DNA of 64,000 bases from Stieleria marina (GTDB taxonomy: Bacteria > Planctomycetota > Planctomycetia > Pirellulales > Pirellulaceae): NCBI GenBank assembly GCA_007741555.1, contig CP036526.1, forward strand, positions 7,367,719-7,431,718, written 5' to 3'. The position numbers and the translations under genes were made by a program. The notes beneath the pieces were generated by a model, which worked only from the letters and a program-made list of their open reading frames with translations, was not told the origin of the DNA and searched no databases. Of the stretch, positions 1-9,796 are shown piece by piece (position 1 is the stretch's first letter; every line of letters starts with the position of its first letter).

Positions 1-1245
1 TCGCGCGTTCGGCGAACTCTGCTTTTTCTCGTCGTCATCGTTGTCTGTTGGGCGACTGAGCCCGCCGCATGCCCCTTTTGTTCTGCACTCCCACATACCC
101 TAAGCGATGACCTGGAAGAATCGGCCGCAGCAGTAGTTGCACGTTGCGAAGCTGCGTCGATGGGAGCCGATGGTGTTCGCATCTGTCGGATGCGTATCAC
201 GGAAGTCGTCAAAGGAGATGCATCACTCAATGCATCGGTTGTGGAGCTCGAATCGGCTATTGAGCGTTCTGAGGATGCTGTTTTTTGGCTCGTAGGATTC
301 GGCAAATCGAACGTTCAATGGGCTCCCCCCACGCGCATTTCAGCCGAGGCCGTCTCGTATCTTCAAGGCCTAAGCAAGGTTCCCGTAAAAGGGCCGCGCC
401 GCCTGGAGCACTTCCTGGATTTCCTTCAGCACTCGGATCAGTTTGTCGTGGCTGACGCGTACAACGAGTTCGCAGAAGCGTCTTCGGAAGACATCGCTGC
501 TATAAAAAACAAACTGGATCGCAGATGGGTAATCGCTCAACTTCGCGACAAGTCAGCGCCAACACATCGCCGTCGTCTTTGCTGGACGTTCTTGAGCCAG
601 TGTGGGACGGCGGCTGACGCAAGCCTGTTTGATGAAGCGATTCGCAAACGCGATGTCGACCCCGGATTCGAACCTAGCATGGACGCTGCAATCGCCTGTT
701 TCATCACACTTGGTGGCGAACAAGCATTGGCTCGTATTGAGCGAGACTACTTAGCAAGCCCCGGTGCCAATTATGCGGATTCCTATGCGGCGATCAATGC
801 GATTCGTGTTCACGGTACAGACTTAAACGTAATGCCCCGTGCGAGACTGGCAACGGCGTTGCGTCTCGTACTGAACCGCCCGGCACTGGCCGACTTAGTC
901 ATTCCTGATTTGGCGCGATGGAAAGACTGGTCTGCCATCGACCGCATAGTAGAGCTATTCGAGCTACCGACGCAAGAGACTGGTGTCTTGAAACCAGTCG
1001 CGGTTCGCTACCTTAAAACATGCCCGCTCCCGGCCGCATCCAAAGCACTCGACCGGCTCAGGACCATCGACCCCAGCGCAGTGCAGCTGGCCGAATCGTC
1101 AATGATGTTTCACTCTGGCTTAGCGACCATTCCCGTGCCACCGCCCGATGACACCTTGCCGAACACGGGAGAATCGAATCTACCAAGTGTTGCGGAGAAG
1201 ATGGATGACTCGCGCGATGCCAATGAATTTTCGACTCGGAAATAG
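1..1245 (+). CDS. Secreted HEAT-like protein of unknown function, 5' end outside window
   Basis: The reading frame is open from base 1, so the gene starts upstream; the internal ATG at 160 is not the true start. The translated 5' part shows a hydrophobic stretch (LLFLVVIVVCWAT) typical of a signal peptide, followed by a CPFC motif at the likely start of the mature protein. The middle (about bases 500-1080) reads as paired amphipathic helices like HEAT or other alpha-solenoid repeats, with no catalytic motif. The C-terminus is rich in Pro, Ser and Asp. I infer an exported protein-interaction protein. The function is unknown. CPFC alone does not make it a thioredoxin, since no thioredoxin fold follows. 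Confidence 0.7.
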   Translation, partial: SRVRRTLLFLVVIVVCWATEPAACPFCSALPHTLSDDLEESAAAVVARCEAASMGADGVRICRMRITEVVKGDASLNASVVELESAIERSEDAVFWLVGFGKSNVQWAPPTRISAEAVSYLQGLSKVPVKGPRRLEHFLDFLQHSDQFVVADAYNEFAEASSEDIAAIKNKLDRRWVIAQLRDKSAPTHRRRLCWTFLSQCGTAADASLFDEAIRKRDVDPGFEPSMDAAIACFITLGGEQALARIERDYLASPGANYADSYAAINAIRVHGTDLNVMPRARLATALRLVLNRPALADLVIPDLARWKDWSAIDRIVELFELPTQETGVLKPVAVRYLKTCPLPAASKALDRLRTIDPSAVQLAESSMMFHSGLATIPVPPPDDTLPNTGESNLPSVAEKMDDSRDANEFSTRK

Positions 1246-1612
1246 TCCCCTCTGCGGTTTCTTGTGTACAGCGTGACAGACAACCACCGCAGTTGAAAAT
1301 CAATCGTTCTGTCAAATTGACAAGTGATCGCGTGGACGGTCCAGCATGGCGAACAAGTCGCTCTACCTGTGGGAAAGCGGGCGACGCAGGGCTGGAAGTT
1401 CAACCGTGCTGGCTGCCTTGTCAAATCACTTCTAATTCACCTGTGAAATCGCGGCATGGCAGTTTCCATGATGCTAAACAATCGATCATGCTCCCTCTGG
1501 TCCCACGTTGGAACACGCACAGGGGCCGGCCTACCTTGCTGCAGAAAACCGTACAATGGTTTTTCATTTGCCTTGGAAGACCACCGTCCATTTTTCTCCC
1601 CTGCCGGCCTTT
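1246..1612. other. Intergenic stretch before the sulfatase gene
   Basis: About 370 bases with no convincing gene. Several short overlapping frames exist on both strands, but none has a ribosome-binding site or a recognisable product. If the sulfatase starts at the alternative ATG at 1556, the stretch is 57 bases shorter. No clear hairpin or terminator was seen after the gene ending at 1245. Confidence 0.5.
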
Positions 1613-3565
1613 ATGTGCATTGCGTTCCGATCAGCTGTTTTCTGTTTGTGTGCCCTGTCGCTAGGCATAGCGAACTGTGATGCGACCGAAGCGAAACCCA
1701 ACGTCGTTTTTATTCTGGCCGACGATCTGGGGTGGAGCGACACGACGCTGTTTGGCACGACGAAATTTTATCAGACGCCGAACATTCAGCGTCTGGCCCA
1801 ACGCGGAATGACTTTTACGCGTGCTTACTCATCCAGCCCGCTGTGTTCGCCGACGCGGGCAAGTGTTCTGACGGGGCTGAGTCCAGCGCGCCACGGCATC
1901 ACTTCACCCACCTGCCATCTCCCCAAAGTGATTCTGACTCCACAGATTCCCGCCACTGGTCCGCCGAACAAGTTTTCGACGATCCCTGAATCGGTTTCGC
2001 GACTTGACACCCGGCACTACACGCTGGGTGAGATGTTTCGCGACCAGGGTTATGCCACCGGGCACTTTGGGAAATGGCATCTGGGGCCAGAACCCTATTC
2101 GCCACTGGAACACGGATTCGACGTCGACGTTCCGCACCATCCTGGACCAGGGCCCGCCGGCAGCTACGTCGCGCCGTGGAAATTCAAGGACTTTGATCAT
2201 GACCCGCTGATTCCGGATGAGCATCTGGAGGACCGCATGGCCAAAGAAGCCGTCGCGTTCATGGAGCAGCACGCGGATCAGCCGTTCTTTTTGAATTACT
2301 GGATGTTCAGCGTTCACGCACCGTTCGACGCCAAACGGGACTTGATCCAAGAGTACGCTAAGAAGGTCGACCCAACCAATCCGCAACGTAGCCCGACCTA
2401 CGCCGCCATGATCCAAAGCATGGATGATGCAGTGGGTGTTTTGATCGATACGCTTGATCGTTTGGAGATCGCCGACAACACGATCATTGTGTTTGCGTCG
2501 GACAACGGCGGGAACATGTACAACCTTGTCGACGGAGGAACAGCGACCAGCAACGCGCCGCTCAAAGGCGGCAAGGCGACTATGTACGAAGGCGGTGTGC
2601 GTGGTCCTGCGATCGTGGTTCAGCCGGGCAAGATCGACGCCGATTCACAAAGCGACCAAATCATTCAGAGCAGTGATTACTATCCGACGCTGCTAGAAAT
2701 GCTGTCCATCTCGGCAGAACCAGGCCAAGCATTTGACGGCATAAGTATCGCTCCCGCGTTGCAGGGCAAACCGCTTGATCGGAAAGCCATTTTTACGTAC
2801 TTCCCACATGCCCCTGGCGTTCCCGACTGGTTGCCGCCATCGGTCAGCGTTCATCAAGGCGAATGGAAATTGATTCGCATCTTCCACGGCGGGCCGGGAA
2901 CAACACATCGCTACCAACTCTTTAACCTTCGAGAAGACATTGGTGAGCAAACGAACCTTGCCCAGCAGTTTCCAGATCGAGTAAGCCAGCTTGATGCGCT
3001 CATCGAGAAGCATCTGGTCGATACCGCGGCCGTTCGGCCAATGCCCAATCCCAGGTTTGACCCAACCAAGTACGACGCCGCGCAAGAAGGCAAGGCAGAA
3101 CTGAAGGGCGGCGCAAATGGGCCCAAAAAAGGATCGGCAAAACCGCCACGTAAATTGGCAGCGATGCCGGTCGCTGGCTGGCAACCCGGCGGGACCTGCC
3201 AACTTTCCGTGGTGGACGGTGTGCTGCGGGTCGAAAGCACAGGGAAAGACCCCTACTTGAGTTTTCAGTTGCCCGAGACTGTCAACGCAGGCGCATTGAC
3301 GTTGCACGTCCGCATGAAAACGAATTCGTCGGGTCCAGCCCAAGTGTTTTGGAAACCGGTCAAAAGCCCTTTTGCTGCCGAGCGCAGCAAACTTTTCAAG
3401 GTGAAGCATGACAACCAGGTTCATGAGTACGCGGTGAAACTGGATGCCGAAAAGCCTGTCCAAAGCGTGCGAATCGATCCTGCGAAAGACACCGGAACGA
3501 TGGAAATATCTGCAATGCGATTGAACAGAAACGACGGCACGACGATTCACCAGTGGAGTTTCTAA
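1613..3565 (+). CDS. Secreted type I sulfatase (arylsulfatase family)
   Basis: A sulfatase that would hydrolyse sulfate esters, probably of algal polysaccharides, outside the cytoplasm. The metal-binding DDLGWSD motif lies just after the signal peptide. The catalytic cysteine is C78 in the context C-S-P-T-R-A-S, the C-x-P-x-R signature converted to formylglycine by a sulfatase-modifying enzyme. The FASDNGG and GVRGP segments of the C-terminal half also fit. The ATG at 1613 was chosen because it gives a clean signal peptide ([21 protein letters not shown]). An ATG at 1556 would add 19 residues. About 160 residues follow the sulfatase domain: a Lys/Pro/Gly linker, then a beta-rich tail that may bind carbohydrate. 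The substrate cannot be told from sequence. Confidence 0.93.
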   Translation: MCIAFRSAVFCLCALSLGIANCDATEAKPNVVFILADDLGWSDTTLFGTTKFYQTPNIQRLAQRGMTFTRAYSSSPLCSPTRASVLTGLSPARHGITSPTCHLPKVILTPQIPATGPPNKFSTIPESVSRLDTRHYTLGEMFRDQGYATGHFGKWHLGPEPYSPLEHGFDVDVPHHPGPGPAGSYVAPWKFKDFDHDPLIPDEHLEDRMAKEAVAFMEQHADQPFFLNYWMFSVHAPFDAKRDLIQEYAKKVDPTNPQRSPTYAAMIQSMDDAVGVLIDTLDRLEIADNTIIVFASDNGGNMYNLVDGGTATSNAPLKGGKATMYEGGVRGPAIVVQPGKIDADSQSDQIIQSSDYYPTLLEMLSISAEPGQAFDGISIAPALQGKPLDRKAIFTYFPHAPGVPDWLPPSVSVHQGEWKLIRIFHGGPGTTHRYQLFNLREDIGEQTNLAQQFPDRVSQLDALIEKHLVDTAAVRPMPNPRFDPTKYDAAQEGKAELKGGANGPKKGSAKPPRKLAAMPVAGWQPGGTCQLSVVDGVLRVESTGKDPYLSFQLPETVNAGALTLHVRMKTNSSGPAQVFWKPVKSPFAAERSKLFKVKHDNQVHEYAVKLDAEKPVQSVRIDPAKDTGTMEISAMRLNRNDGTTIHQWSF

Positions 3566-3720
3566 AGCACCGAAACGCGGATCCACGGTGGCTGCGAAAC
3601 AGGCGTTCTCAAAAACCGTTTGGCGAAAGCCAAGCGATGTCGCTTGAACGCTGCAAGCCGTCGCAAGCGGCAGACGCAGTCAATTTCCATCCCTCAAGAT
3701 TCCTTGCCGAAAACCGATCC

Positions 3721-4146
3721 ATGCCGTCGATCAAAACCGTCTCGAAGTACTTGTTGGCGAGCTTTATGGTGGGTGCTGGCGTCACGCACTTCGCCAGTCC
3801 GGAGTTCTTTCTGCGCATCATGCCACCTTACCTGCCACTGCACGAGGAACTGGTGATGATCAGTGGCGTCTGCGAGATCGTGTTGGGAGTGATCCTGATG
3901 GTCCCGACAACCTCTCGGCTGGCTGCTTGGGGAATCATCGCCCTACTGATTGCGGTGTTCCCGGCCAACCTGCATGTCTACCAGAACCAAAACTTGATGC
4001 CCGCGCCTGCGCTGGTCCACCTGCTACGGTTGCCACTGCAAGGCGTGTTCATTCTGTGGGCATTTTGGCACACAGGATCACGCAGAACAGACTTAGACAA
4101 TACGCACAGCAAAGCGGAATCCGAAACCGCCAACAGATCGAGCTGA
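3721..4146 (+). CDS. DoxX-like small integral membrane protein
   Basis: A protein of about 141 residues with four predicted hydrophobic helices, matching the general DoxX/DoxD-like pattern: an N-terminal helix with GAGVTHFASPEFFLRIMPPYLP, a second ending in GVILMVP, a third LAAWGIIALLIAVFPANLHVY, and a last LLRLPLQGVFILWAFW. It lies in the inner membrane. The biochemical role of this family is poorly defined. The frame is open further upstream to 3553, but the ATG at 3721 directly precedes the first helix and the upstream part is polar and unlike the family. It follows the sulfatase by about 155 bases on the same strand, so cotranscription is possible. Confidence 0.75.
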   Translation: MPSIKTVSKYLLASFMVGAGVTHFASPEFFLRIMPPYLPLHEELVMISGVCEIVLGVILMVPTTSRLAAWGIIALLIAVFPANLHVYQNQNLMPAPALVHLLRLPLQGVFILWAFWHTGSRRTDLDNTHSKAESETANRSS

Positions 4147-4250
4147 AATGGCGACAGAGTGCATCGCAGAAAATCGTCGATGTTATCGATTCGGTCGAAC
4201 TGATGTTCAGTCGTCATCGGATTGATACAACCTGAATAGGAAACTCAAGC

Positions 4251-4985
4251 GTGGTCCGCACGAAACCCGACGATGAATCCGATCGCAAACTATTGGCCGA
4301 TGTCGTCGACCATGGCTGGCACCTAGTCGGCATTGACGACGATGACGAAGGCCCGGCATACGTGTTCTCTGTGGGCCTGTTTCACACACTGGGCCACCCT
4401 GAGATCTGCCTATTTGGGCTAGGCAGCACAACGACCATGAGCCAGATCATCAACGGCATCGGTGACTTGATCAAATCCGGTCAAACGTTCGAGGACTGGC
4501 ACGAAAGCGGGGAAATCTTGGATGGCTACGCATGCATGTTTCGCAGCGTGAACCCAAGTCTGTACCGCGAGTACTTTGGCTACGATCTCTGGTTTTACGA
4601 AGGCCCCGACTTTCCCATGCTGCAGTGTGTCTGGCCGGACCGCCAACACAACTATCCGTGGAACGCTGAATTTAACTCGCAGCCGCAGCCCGTTTTAGCA
4701 TCGACGTCGGCATGGCAGTTCAAAGAAGCCAAGAACCTGGGCGTCCTGACAACCATTCGCGTCGTCGAGGCGGGCGAGCCTGTCTTGCTAGTGACACATG
4801 ATGAAGATGGCGACTGGCAATTTCTGTGCGGAACCACCAACGACCCCAAACAGGGTCGACTGGTCGGCTTAGATGCCATCGTCGACCAGCATCCCTCGGT
4901 GGTTGAACTAGCAGACTTGCCGATGGGCTGGCGAGCAGAACGTGAAGCTCCCGGCAAACCGTGGCGACGACAGAAGCAAACTTGA
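4251..4985 (+). CDS. DUF4262 domain-containing protein
   Basis: A 244-residue soluble protein. Its N-terminal half matches DUF4262: a short helix, then HGWHLVGI, an acidic loop and a YVFSVGLFHTLGHPEICLFGL core. The C-terminal part is acidic and rich in Trp and Tyr. The start is GTG at 4251, supported by AGGAAA at 4238-4243. DUF4262 has no firm biochemical role. It occurs in bacterial accessory proteins, some linked to contact-dependent toxin loci, but nothing here shows such a role. It is convergent with the sulfatase gene ending at 5089. Confidence 0.8.
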   Translation: MVRTKPDDESDRKLLADVVDHGWHLVGIDDDDEGPAYVFSVGLFHTLGHPEICLFGLGSTTTMSQIINGIGDLIKSGQTFEDWHESGEILDGYACMFRSVNPSLYREYFGYDLWFYEGPDFPMLQCVWPDRQHNYPWNAEFNSQPQPVLASTSAWQFKEAKNLGVLTTIRVVEAGEPVLLVTHDEDGDWQFLCGTTNDPKQGRLVGLDAIVDQHPSVVELADLPMGWRAEREAPGKPWRRQKQT

Positions 4986-5088
4986 CGCACAATTCATTTG
5001 CCCCGGATTCCGCGTGCTGGTCGTGATCAACGCAGTACGGACCGAGTATCAGCATCGTTCAATGCTCACCGCAATAGAGCACTGCCGA

Positions 5089-6519
5089 CTACAAGTCCCC
5101 GTCGCGTCCCATCAGTCGATGGAGCTCTTGGGCCAAACCATTGGCCGAGTCAGTTTGCGTTTCCGCTACATTCGCGTTTTCGCCGGGATCAGTATCGTGG
5201 CGATACAGCATCTGCGACGTTTGCTTTCCCTTTTTGTTGGTGTACTCGGTAAAGCGAAACGCATCGGTTCGGATCGTATCACCATTTTGAAAGCGACCGA
5301 CGACTGCCGATTTCCACGCAGCATCCTGGCTCTTAATCAACGGGACCAGGCTGTTGCCATGCAAGTGCGCGGGCAACGATAGCCCTGCGAGTTCGCAGAG
5401 GGTCGGGTACAAATCGATGGACTCAACGAGGTTCGGCCTGCGTTGGCCGCCTTGGATGCCTGGCGCCCTCACGATCAACGGAATTTGCATGGAAGTTTCA
5501 TAACAAGAATGCTTGCACCAGAGTGTGTGTTCGCCAAGGTTCCAGCCGTGGTCACCCCACAATACGACGACCGTGTTCTGGGAAAGCTCCAGGCGGTCGA
5601 GTTCGTCCAGGACTTTGCCGATCATGGCATCCGTGTAACTGACGCACGCGTAATAACCATGGATCAGGTTGCGTGCGGCTTCCTCGGAAACCGGTCCCTT
5701 TGCTGGGATTCCCGCGTAAGCACGTAGTTCGCCAGAACTGTGAATCGATTCTTTGGGCGCATCTCTGGGCGAGTGGTAGTTGGCAGGAAGCCGAATGTCC
5801 TGGTGGTCGTAGAGGTCCCAGTATTTTTTGGGTGCGACAAAGGGCAGGTGCGGTTTGAGAAATCCGACGGCCAACAAAAATGGCTGATCTTGGTCTTTCA
5901 ATCGCTTGAGATCCGCCATCGCACGCTCGGCGATCACTCCATCCGTGTAAGCATTGTCCGCCACGTCTGCCGATTCCCATGCCGGGCCTCGTGTGCGGTT
6001 TCCCAGTTGCTGGCGTTTGCGATGCAGTACTTGGTTTTCTGAACGCTGATAAGACGACACTCCTTTTGGTCTCCACGCTGGTTTGGACCAGCCGTCCGCA
6101 TTGTCTTTGATGTTGTGGAATACTTTTCCGAGCGAAACAGTGTGGTAGCCGTTGTGTTTGAAATGAGTGTGATAGGGCACGATGCCAGGAGCGTCGTTTT
6201 CGGCGATCGTCAAAAAGCTAACGAACCGTTTTCGAGCGGGCCGAAGTCCCGTCATCAGACTTGCGCGTGATGCTCCGCATGTCGGCACCATGCAGTAAGC
6301 TCGTTCAAACAAGACACCGGTCTTCGCAAGCCGATCAATGTTTGGCGATTGAATGTGCTGTTTTCCGTAACATCCAAGCTCCGGCCGTAGATCGTCGACC
6401 GCGATGAACAAAACGTTCGGGCGGTCAGCAGCACTGGCCTGTGCGCCGCCCAGTAAAGCGGCCATGGCAAAACCAACGCCCCCCAGCATGACGAGCACTG
6501 CAAACTGTATTCGGTTCAT
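5089..6519 (-). CDS. Secreted sulfatase, iduronate-2-sulfatase-like
   Basis: A type I sulfatase of 476 residues that would remove sulfate from uronic-acid-containing glycans. The signal peptide is at residues 1-31 (hydrophobic core VLVMLGGVGFAMAALLGGAQA). The metal site NVLFIAVDDLRPELGCYG is characteristic of the iduronate-2-sulfatase branch. The catalytic Cys is at about residue 81 in C-G-A-S-R-A-S, a C-x-A-x-R form of the formylglycine signature. GFLKPHLPFVAPKKYWDLY and WGDHGWNLGEH are further branch hallmarks. ATG at 6519 was chosen over the adjacent GTG at 6522. It is the second sulfatase in 6.5 kb and lies on the opposite strand from the first. Confidence 0.93.
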   Translation of the reverse strand: MNRIQFAVLVMLGGVGFAMAALLGGAQASAADRPNVLFIAVDDLRPELGCYGKQHIQSPNIDRLAKTGVLFERAYCMVPTCGASRASLMTGLRPARKRFVSFLTIAENDAPGIVPYHTHFKHNGYHTVSLGKVFHNIKDNADGWSKPAWRPKGVSSYQRSENQVLHRKRQQLGNRTRGPAWESADVADNAYTDGVIAERAMADLKRLKDQDQPFLLAVGFLKPHLPFVAPKKYWDLYDHQDIRLPANYHSPRDAPKESIHSSGELRAYAGIPAKGPVSEEAARNLIHGYYACVSYTDAMIGKVLDELDRLELSQNTVVVLWGDHGWNLGEHTLWCKHSCYETSMQIPLIVRAPGIQGGQRRPNLVESIDLYPTLCELAGLSLPAHLHGNSLVPLIKSQDAAWKSAVVGRFQNGDTIRTDAFRFTEYTNKKGKQTSQMLYRHDTDPGENANVAETQTDSANGLAQELHRLMGRDGDL

Positions 6520-6734
6520 CACTGTCAGTCTTTCGTTTTGTTTCTTCAGCTCGGCTGGATTTGTTCTGCCTGCCGCGAGAGCAGTAAACGGAGTTCATTT
6601 ATAGAGCCGCCAGACAACAGCAGCAAGCAACTGCGAAATCAAGCAGTGCGACTCAGGCATCAGGTGTCCACATCCTTGGTAGCCCGAAGCCGATCGCATG
6701 CGGCTGAGGCCACCACGGTGACGATAAAAGCACG

Positions 6735-7808
6735 CTACGTTCGCAGTGGGACCGTTCGTTTTTCTTCAGCGCTTTGGATCGCAGTATCGATGATCTGTTG
6801 TCCGATCCGGGCGATCTCTGGCGACAGCGGCCCTTCGATGGGCAAGCCATTTTCTAGTCGGGTGATCAGATACTGCACTCCGTTTTGTTCCCCTGAAGGC
6901 AAATGCGCGACCGGATGATCGTATCCTTCGGGTTGATCTTTGGTTTGGACACGCACGGTGGATTCGTAGTCGTAAGCTGAAATCGTTCCTGCCGTTCCAC
7001 GGACAACGAAGCCACACTTGGGCTGAGGCTGGTGGATCCACGGATCCGTGAACGTTCCCCATCGGGTTTCAAACTTGGACAAACCGTTTTGGTATCGTGC
7101 GACGGTGATACTGTGCTCGTCGACTTCCAATCCCGGCGTCTGGGTGGTGACCGCGGTAACATCGATCGGAATTTGTCCGCCGTTGAACCAAGTGCCGATC
7201 GTGACACCGTAACCCAAGTAGTCACGGAGCGATCCGCCGCCAGATTGCAGTTTGTACCACCAGCTTCGATTCTTTGCTTCGGCGGTGGGCTCGATTTCGA
7301 CTTTGTCGGCGCCGTGATACAGCGGGCCACGATTGCCACCGTAGTGATGCACTTCGATCATGTCACCGATGGCTCCTTGGTCAATCAGTCGCCAAGTCGT
7401 GTAGTAGCAGGGCTCCCATCGGATCGGCCAATTGATCATCATCTGTGTGCCAGCGGCACCTACCGCAGCGATCATTCGGTCCGCATCGGCAAGCGAACCG
7501 GCGAAGGGCTTTTCGACAAACAAATGTGCGCCATACGGGGCAACCCGTTCGACCCACAACGCATGTTCGCCCGTCGGTGGGCACAGGATGACCAGATCTG
7601 GCTTGGTCGATTCCATGCACGATTGGTAGTCGGTGAAAACATCGGACGGAGGAATCTGCAATGCTTCGATCGTCGCACGCATCGCGTCAGGTTGTTCATC
7701 ACAGATTCCAACGATGTCGGCAAAAGGATGCTCAGAAACCTGGCGGAGCAAATCGCCCATGTGCATGTGAGAAAAATTGATTCCGGCAACGCGCCAACGT
7801 TTAGTCAT
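6735..7808 (-). CDS. Gfo/Idh/MocA family oxidoreductase
   Basis: An NAD(P)-dependent oxidoreductase of 357 residues. The N-terminal Rossmann domain begins KRWRVAGINFSHMHMGDLL, and the EKPF motif (VEKPFAGSLADADRMI) supplies the conserved lysine-proline pair. The C-terminal alpha/beta domain follows (WEPCYYTTWRLIDQGAIGDMIEVHHYGGNRGP). The usual N-terminal GxGxxG is altered to G-I-N-F-S-H-M-H, which many planctomycete members show. These enzymes usually act on sugars or cyclitols, but the substrate is unknown. ATG at 7808 is preferred over the upstream start at 7859, which would overlap the ankyrin gene by 26 bases. It follows that gene after a 25-base gap and is probably cotranscribed with it. 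Confidence 0.88.
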   Translation of the reverse strand: MTKRWRVAGINFSHMHMGDLLRQVSEHPFADIVGICDEQPDAMRATIEALQIPPSDVFTDYQSCMESTKPDLVILCPPTGEHALWVERVAPYGAHLFVEKPFAGSLADADRMIAAVGAAGTQMMINWPIRWEPCYYTTWRLIDQGAIGDMIEVHHYGGNRGPLYHGADKVEIEPTAEAKNRSWWYKLQSGGGSLRDYLGYGVTIGTWFNGGQIPIDVTAVTTQTPGLEVDEHSITVARYQNGLSKFETRWGTFTDPWIHQPQPKCGFVVRGTAGTISAYDYESTVRVQTKDQPEGYDHPVAHLPSGEQNGVQYLITRLENGLPIEGPLSPEIARIGQQIIDTAIQSAEEKRTVPLRT

Positions 7809-7833
7809 CGTGATGTCTTTGGTGGGGAGAGGT

Positions 7834-8550
7834 CTAAGGTGATTGCCGCGTTGAACCATCGCTTTGGTGATCGTCCAACAGCGCCACTATTTTGTCAAAG
7901 CGAGAGTCATCGGGGTACTGCTGCAACCATTGCCGCAGATCTTTTCCATCGTCGGTGAATTTCTTATCGACATCCACGCCATGTCGCAGCAGTAGAGCGA
8001 CGGTTTCTGCGTGTGCGTGCCCGCCAGCACAGTACAGAACCGTGTGCCCTCGATCGTTGGCGGCATTTACGTCGGCGTGACACCGAATCAAAGTTTCGAC
8101 GACGTCGGTGTCGCCGTTGCGAGCGGCATGGTGAATGGGCAGATCGCCGCGACCATCCACCGTGTTTGCCAACTCTGGAATCTGTTCTAGCATTGCCGCA
8201 ACACGTCTGGCATCGCCCAGAAAGACCGCCGAAAGAAACTGCCGCGAAAGGTCATCGACCGGGCGGACATGCGCGTCCAATGCACCGTATTTCAGAAGCA
8301 TCCCAACAATCTCTTTGTTGCCAGGCACCTCGCCAGCGTAGTGGAGCACGTAGCCATCATGCGCGCCCAGATCAGCTCCGTATTCGATCAGAAATTGGAC
8401 GACTTCCGCGTGACGCTCCAATGCAGCGTGAAAAATAGGCCGCCAGCCGTGTTGATCGTCAGCATTCACCAACGTGGTATCGGATGCCACGAACTGCCGA
8501 ACCGTTTCGAGGTCGCCTTGGCTACACGCACTGTGAATCGTTGAAGTCAT
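7834..8550 (-). CDS. Ankyrin repeat protein
   Basis: A 238-residue protein made largely of ankyrin repeats. Recognisable units include DQHGWRPIFHAALERHAEVV, DGRGDLPIHHAARNGDTDVV and DRGHTVLYCAGGHAHAETV, each followed by a helix ending in an LL..GA/GVD turn. About five to six repeats are present and there is no enzymatic domain or signal peptide, so it is probably a cytoplasmic protein-binding scaffold. It sits directly upstream of the Gfo/Idh/MocA oxidoreductase gene, a pairing that suggests shared transcription but not a defined joint function. Confidence 0.88.
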   Translation of the reverse strand: MTSTIHSACSQGDLETVRQFVASDTTLVNADDQHGWRPIFHAALERHAEVVQFLIEYGADLGAHDGYVLHYAGEVPGNKEIVGMLLKYGALDAHVRPVDDLSRQFLSAVFLGDARRVAAMLEQIPELANTVDGRGDLPIHHAARNGDTDVVETLIRCHADVNAANDRGHTVLYCAGGHAHAETVALLLRHGVDVDKKFTDDGKDLRQWLQQYPDDSRFDKIVALLDDHQSDGSTRQSP

Positions 8551-8671
8551 GAATCGCTGAAGTCATTGCCAAACCGCTTGGAACGATCACCGTCGCCCGC
8601 GATGAAACTCCTTTGACGCTGGAGCTCAATCGACGGATTCCGGGATGAAATGCGGCAGTGGGGCCAAAAAG

Positions 8672-8699
8672 AAAGGCCAGGATCAAAACCCTGGCCTTT
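8672..8699 (-). terminator. Hairpin terminator near the ankyrin and NRDE genes
   Basis: A 10-bp perfect stem AAAGGCCAGG / CCTGGCCTTT with an 8-base loop, in the gap between the NRDE gene (ending at 8726) and the ankyrin gene (starting at 8550). On the minus strand it lies just after the NRDE stop codon, followed by a short T-rich run. I read it as the terminator of the NRDE gene. Confidence 0.75.
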
Positions 8700-8725
8700 C
8701 ATCGTATCGTGTTGTGAAGCGTAAG

Positions 8726-9508
8726 TTACGCTGTTTGCACTTTTGCTTTGGTTCGCGATTCGCGAAGTCCACGGCTGAGGATATCGCGAAGCATTGGCGA
8801 ACAGTCTTCGTACTTGGCTTGGTCAGGAGCCCCGTTACTGAACTGATAGATCGCATCGCGTGGCTTGACACCCAACGCGATCAGCGAACTGCTGACCGTT
8901 CCGTACTCTTTGTTGCGGATCACCATGCTCGGGCGACCTTCGCCAACAGGAGCACGTGCAAACACGCGGCTAGCGACAGCCAGGAACTTCACGGGTGAAT
9001 CCAACGTCTGCAGGGTCAGCAGGCGACGAGCCATCTGAACTCGTTGATCTTCGGGATCGTTCAAGTTGCGAGCACCGATGATATTCAGGCCCTCTTTCAG
9101 CTCGACGACGTCCTGACGCTCATCTGCGTGGATCGCATAGCCGTTGGCAGCGTCCGCAATGATGATGTTGCAGCCTTCGTAGCGAACGTTGGCAAACTCA
9201 GTCTGAGCTTTCTCTAGGGCTTTCGCGGCTGAACCGCAACGGAGCAGGTCCATTGCTAGCAGGCCACGTGATCGCTGCCCAAACAGGGGCATACTGGTTG
9301 CTCGGTTGCACAGGCCGACAAACAGGCCGTTCTGATTGACTCCCAACCAAGTTCCACCAGCCTTCTGGTCCACACCGCAGAGAACGCGGGGTTTTCCCGA
9401 TTGGATCGAAGGGGTCAAACTGGAACGATCAAAGTACTCCTCACGATTGGCGGCGACCAAAATTGGACTTTCGGGGACCAATCGATACTGAACAGCCAGT
9501 AAGCACAT
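8726..9508 (-). CDS. NRDE / TANGO2-like protein
   Basis: A 260-residue member of the NRDE family (transport and Golgi organisation 2 homologues). The mature-type N-terminus starts M-C-L-L, with Cys2 in the position of the predicted N-terminal nucleophile of an Ntn-hydrolase-like fold. The family signature appears as AANREEYFDR (NREE here, NRDE in the family name), followed by GGTWLGVNQNGLFVGLCNR. The frame extends upstream to 9616, but the start at 9508 places Cys at position 2 as in the family. The biochemical role is unsettled; roles in haem or lipid handling have been proposed for eukaryotic homologues. It appears to be a single-gene unit with its own terminator. Confidence 0.85.
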   Translation of the reverse strand: MCLLAVQYRLVPESPILVAANREEYFDRSSLTPSIQSGKPRVLCGVDQKAGGTWLGVNQNGLFVGLCNRATSMPLFGQRSRGLLAMDLLRCGSAAKALEKAQTEFANVRYEGCNIIIADAANGYAIHADERQDVVELKEGLNIIGARNLNDPEDQRVQMARRLLTLQTLDSPVKFLAVASRVFARAPVGEGRPSMVIRNKEYGTVSSSLIALGVKPRDAIYQFSNGAPDQAKYEDCSPMLRDILSRGLRESRTKAKVQTA

Positions 9509-9796
9509 CTCGCAGCTTTCTATTTCAAAGATCAGTGGGTTTCCTACTCGGGCCACATCGAATCGCGAATCGCTCTTTGCAGATCGTTTCGTGTGCCCCG
9601 ATGTGACGAGGCCCAATGTATCTACCGATGCCTTTAACCTGCACCCTCTGCCGGGTGGTTTCGGTTGAAATTGTCCGTTATATCGGGCGAAAGTGGGTGC
9701 CCATGAGCGACTCTGGGCAATCTTTATGGGTCGGATCGGCCGATAACTCCTCAGACATCCAATTTGCTGCCCTGTCGCTCCCCTGGATCACCGACC

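Noticed and set aside
160-162. ATG at 160 as the start of the first gene
   Set aside because: The frame is open upstream to base 1 and encodes a signal-peptide-like segment and CPFC, so the true start is outside the window.
2693-3586. 297-residue minus-strand frame inside the first sulfatase
   Set aside because: It overlaps a clear sulfatase frame with conserved motifs and shows no domain of its own.
7032-7958. 308-residue plus-strand frame
   Set aside because: It is antisense to the Gfo/Idh/MocA gene and part of the ankyrin gene, and has no signal, motif or ribosome-binding site.
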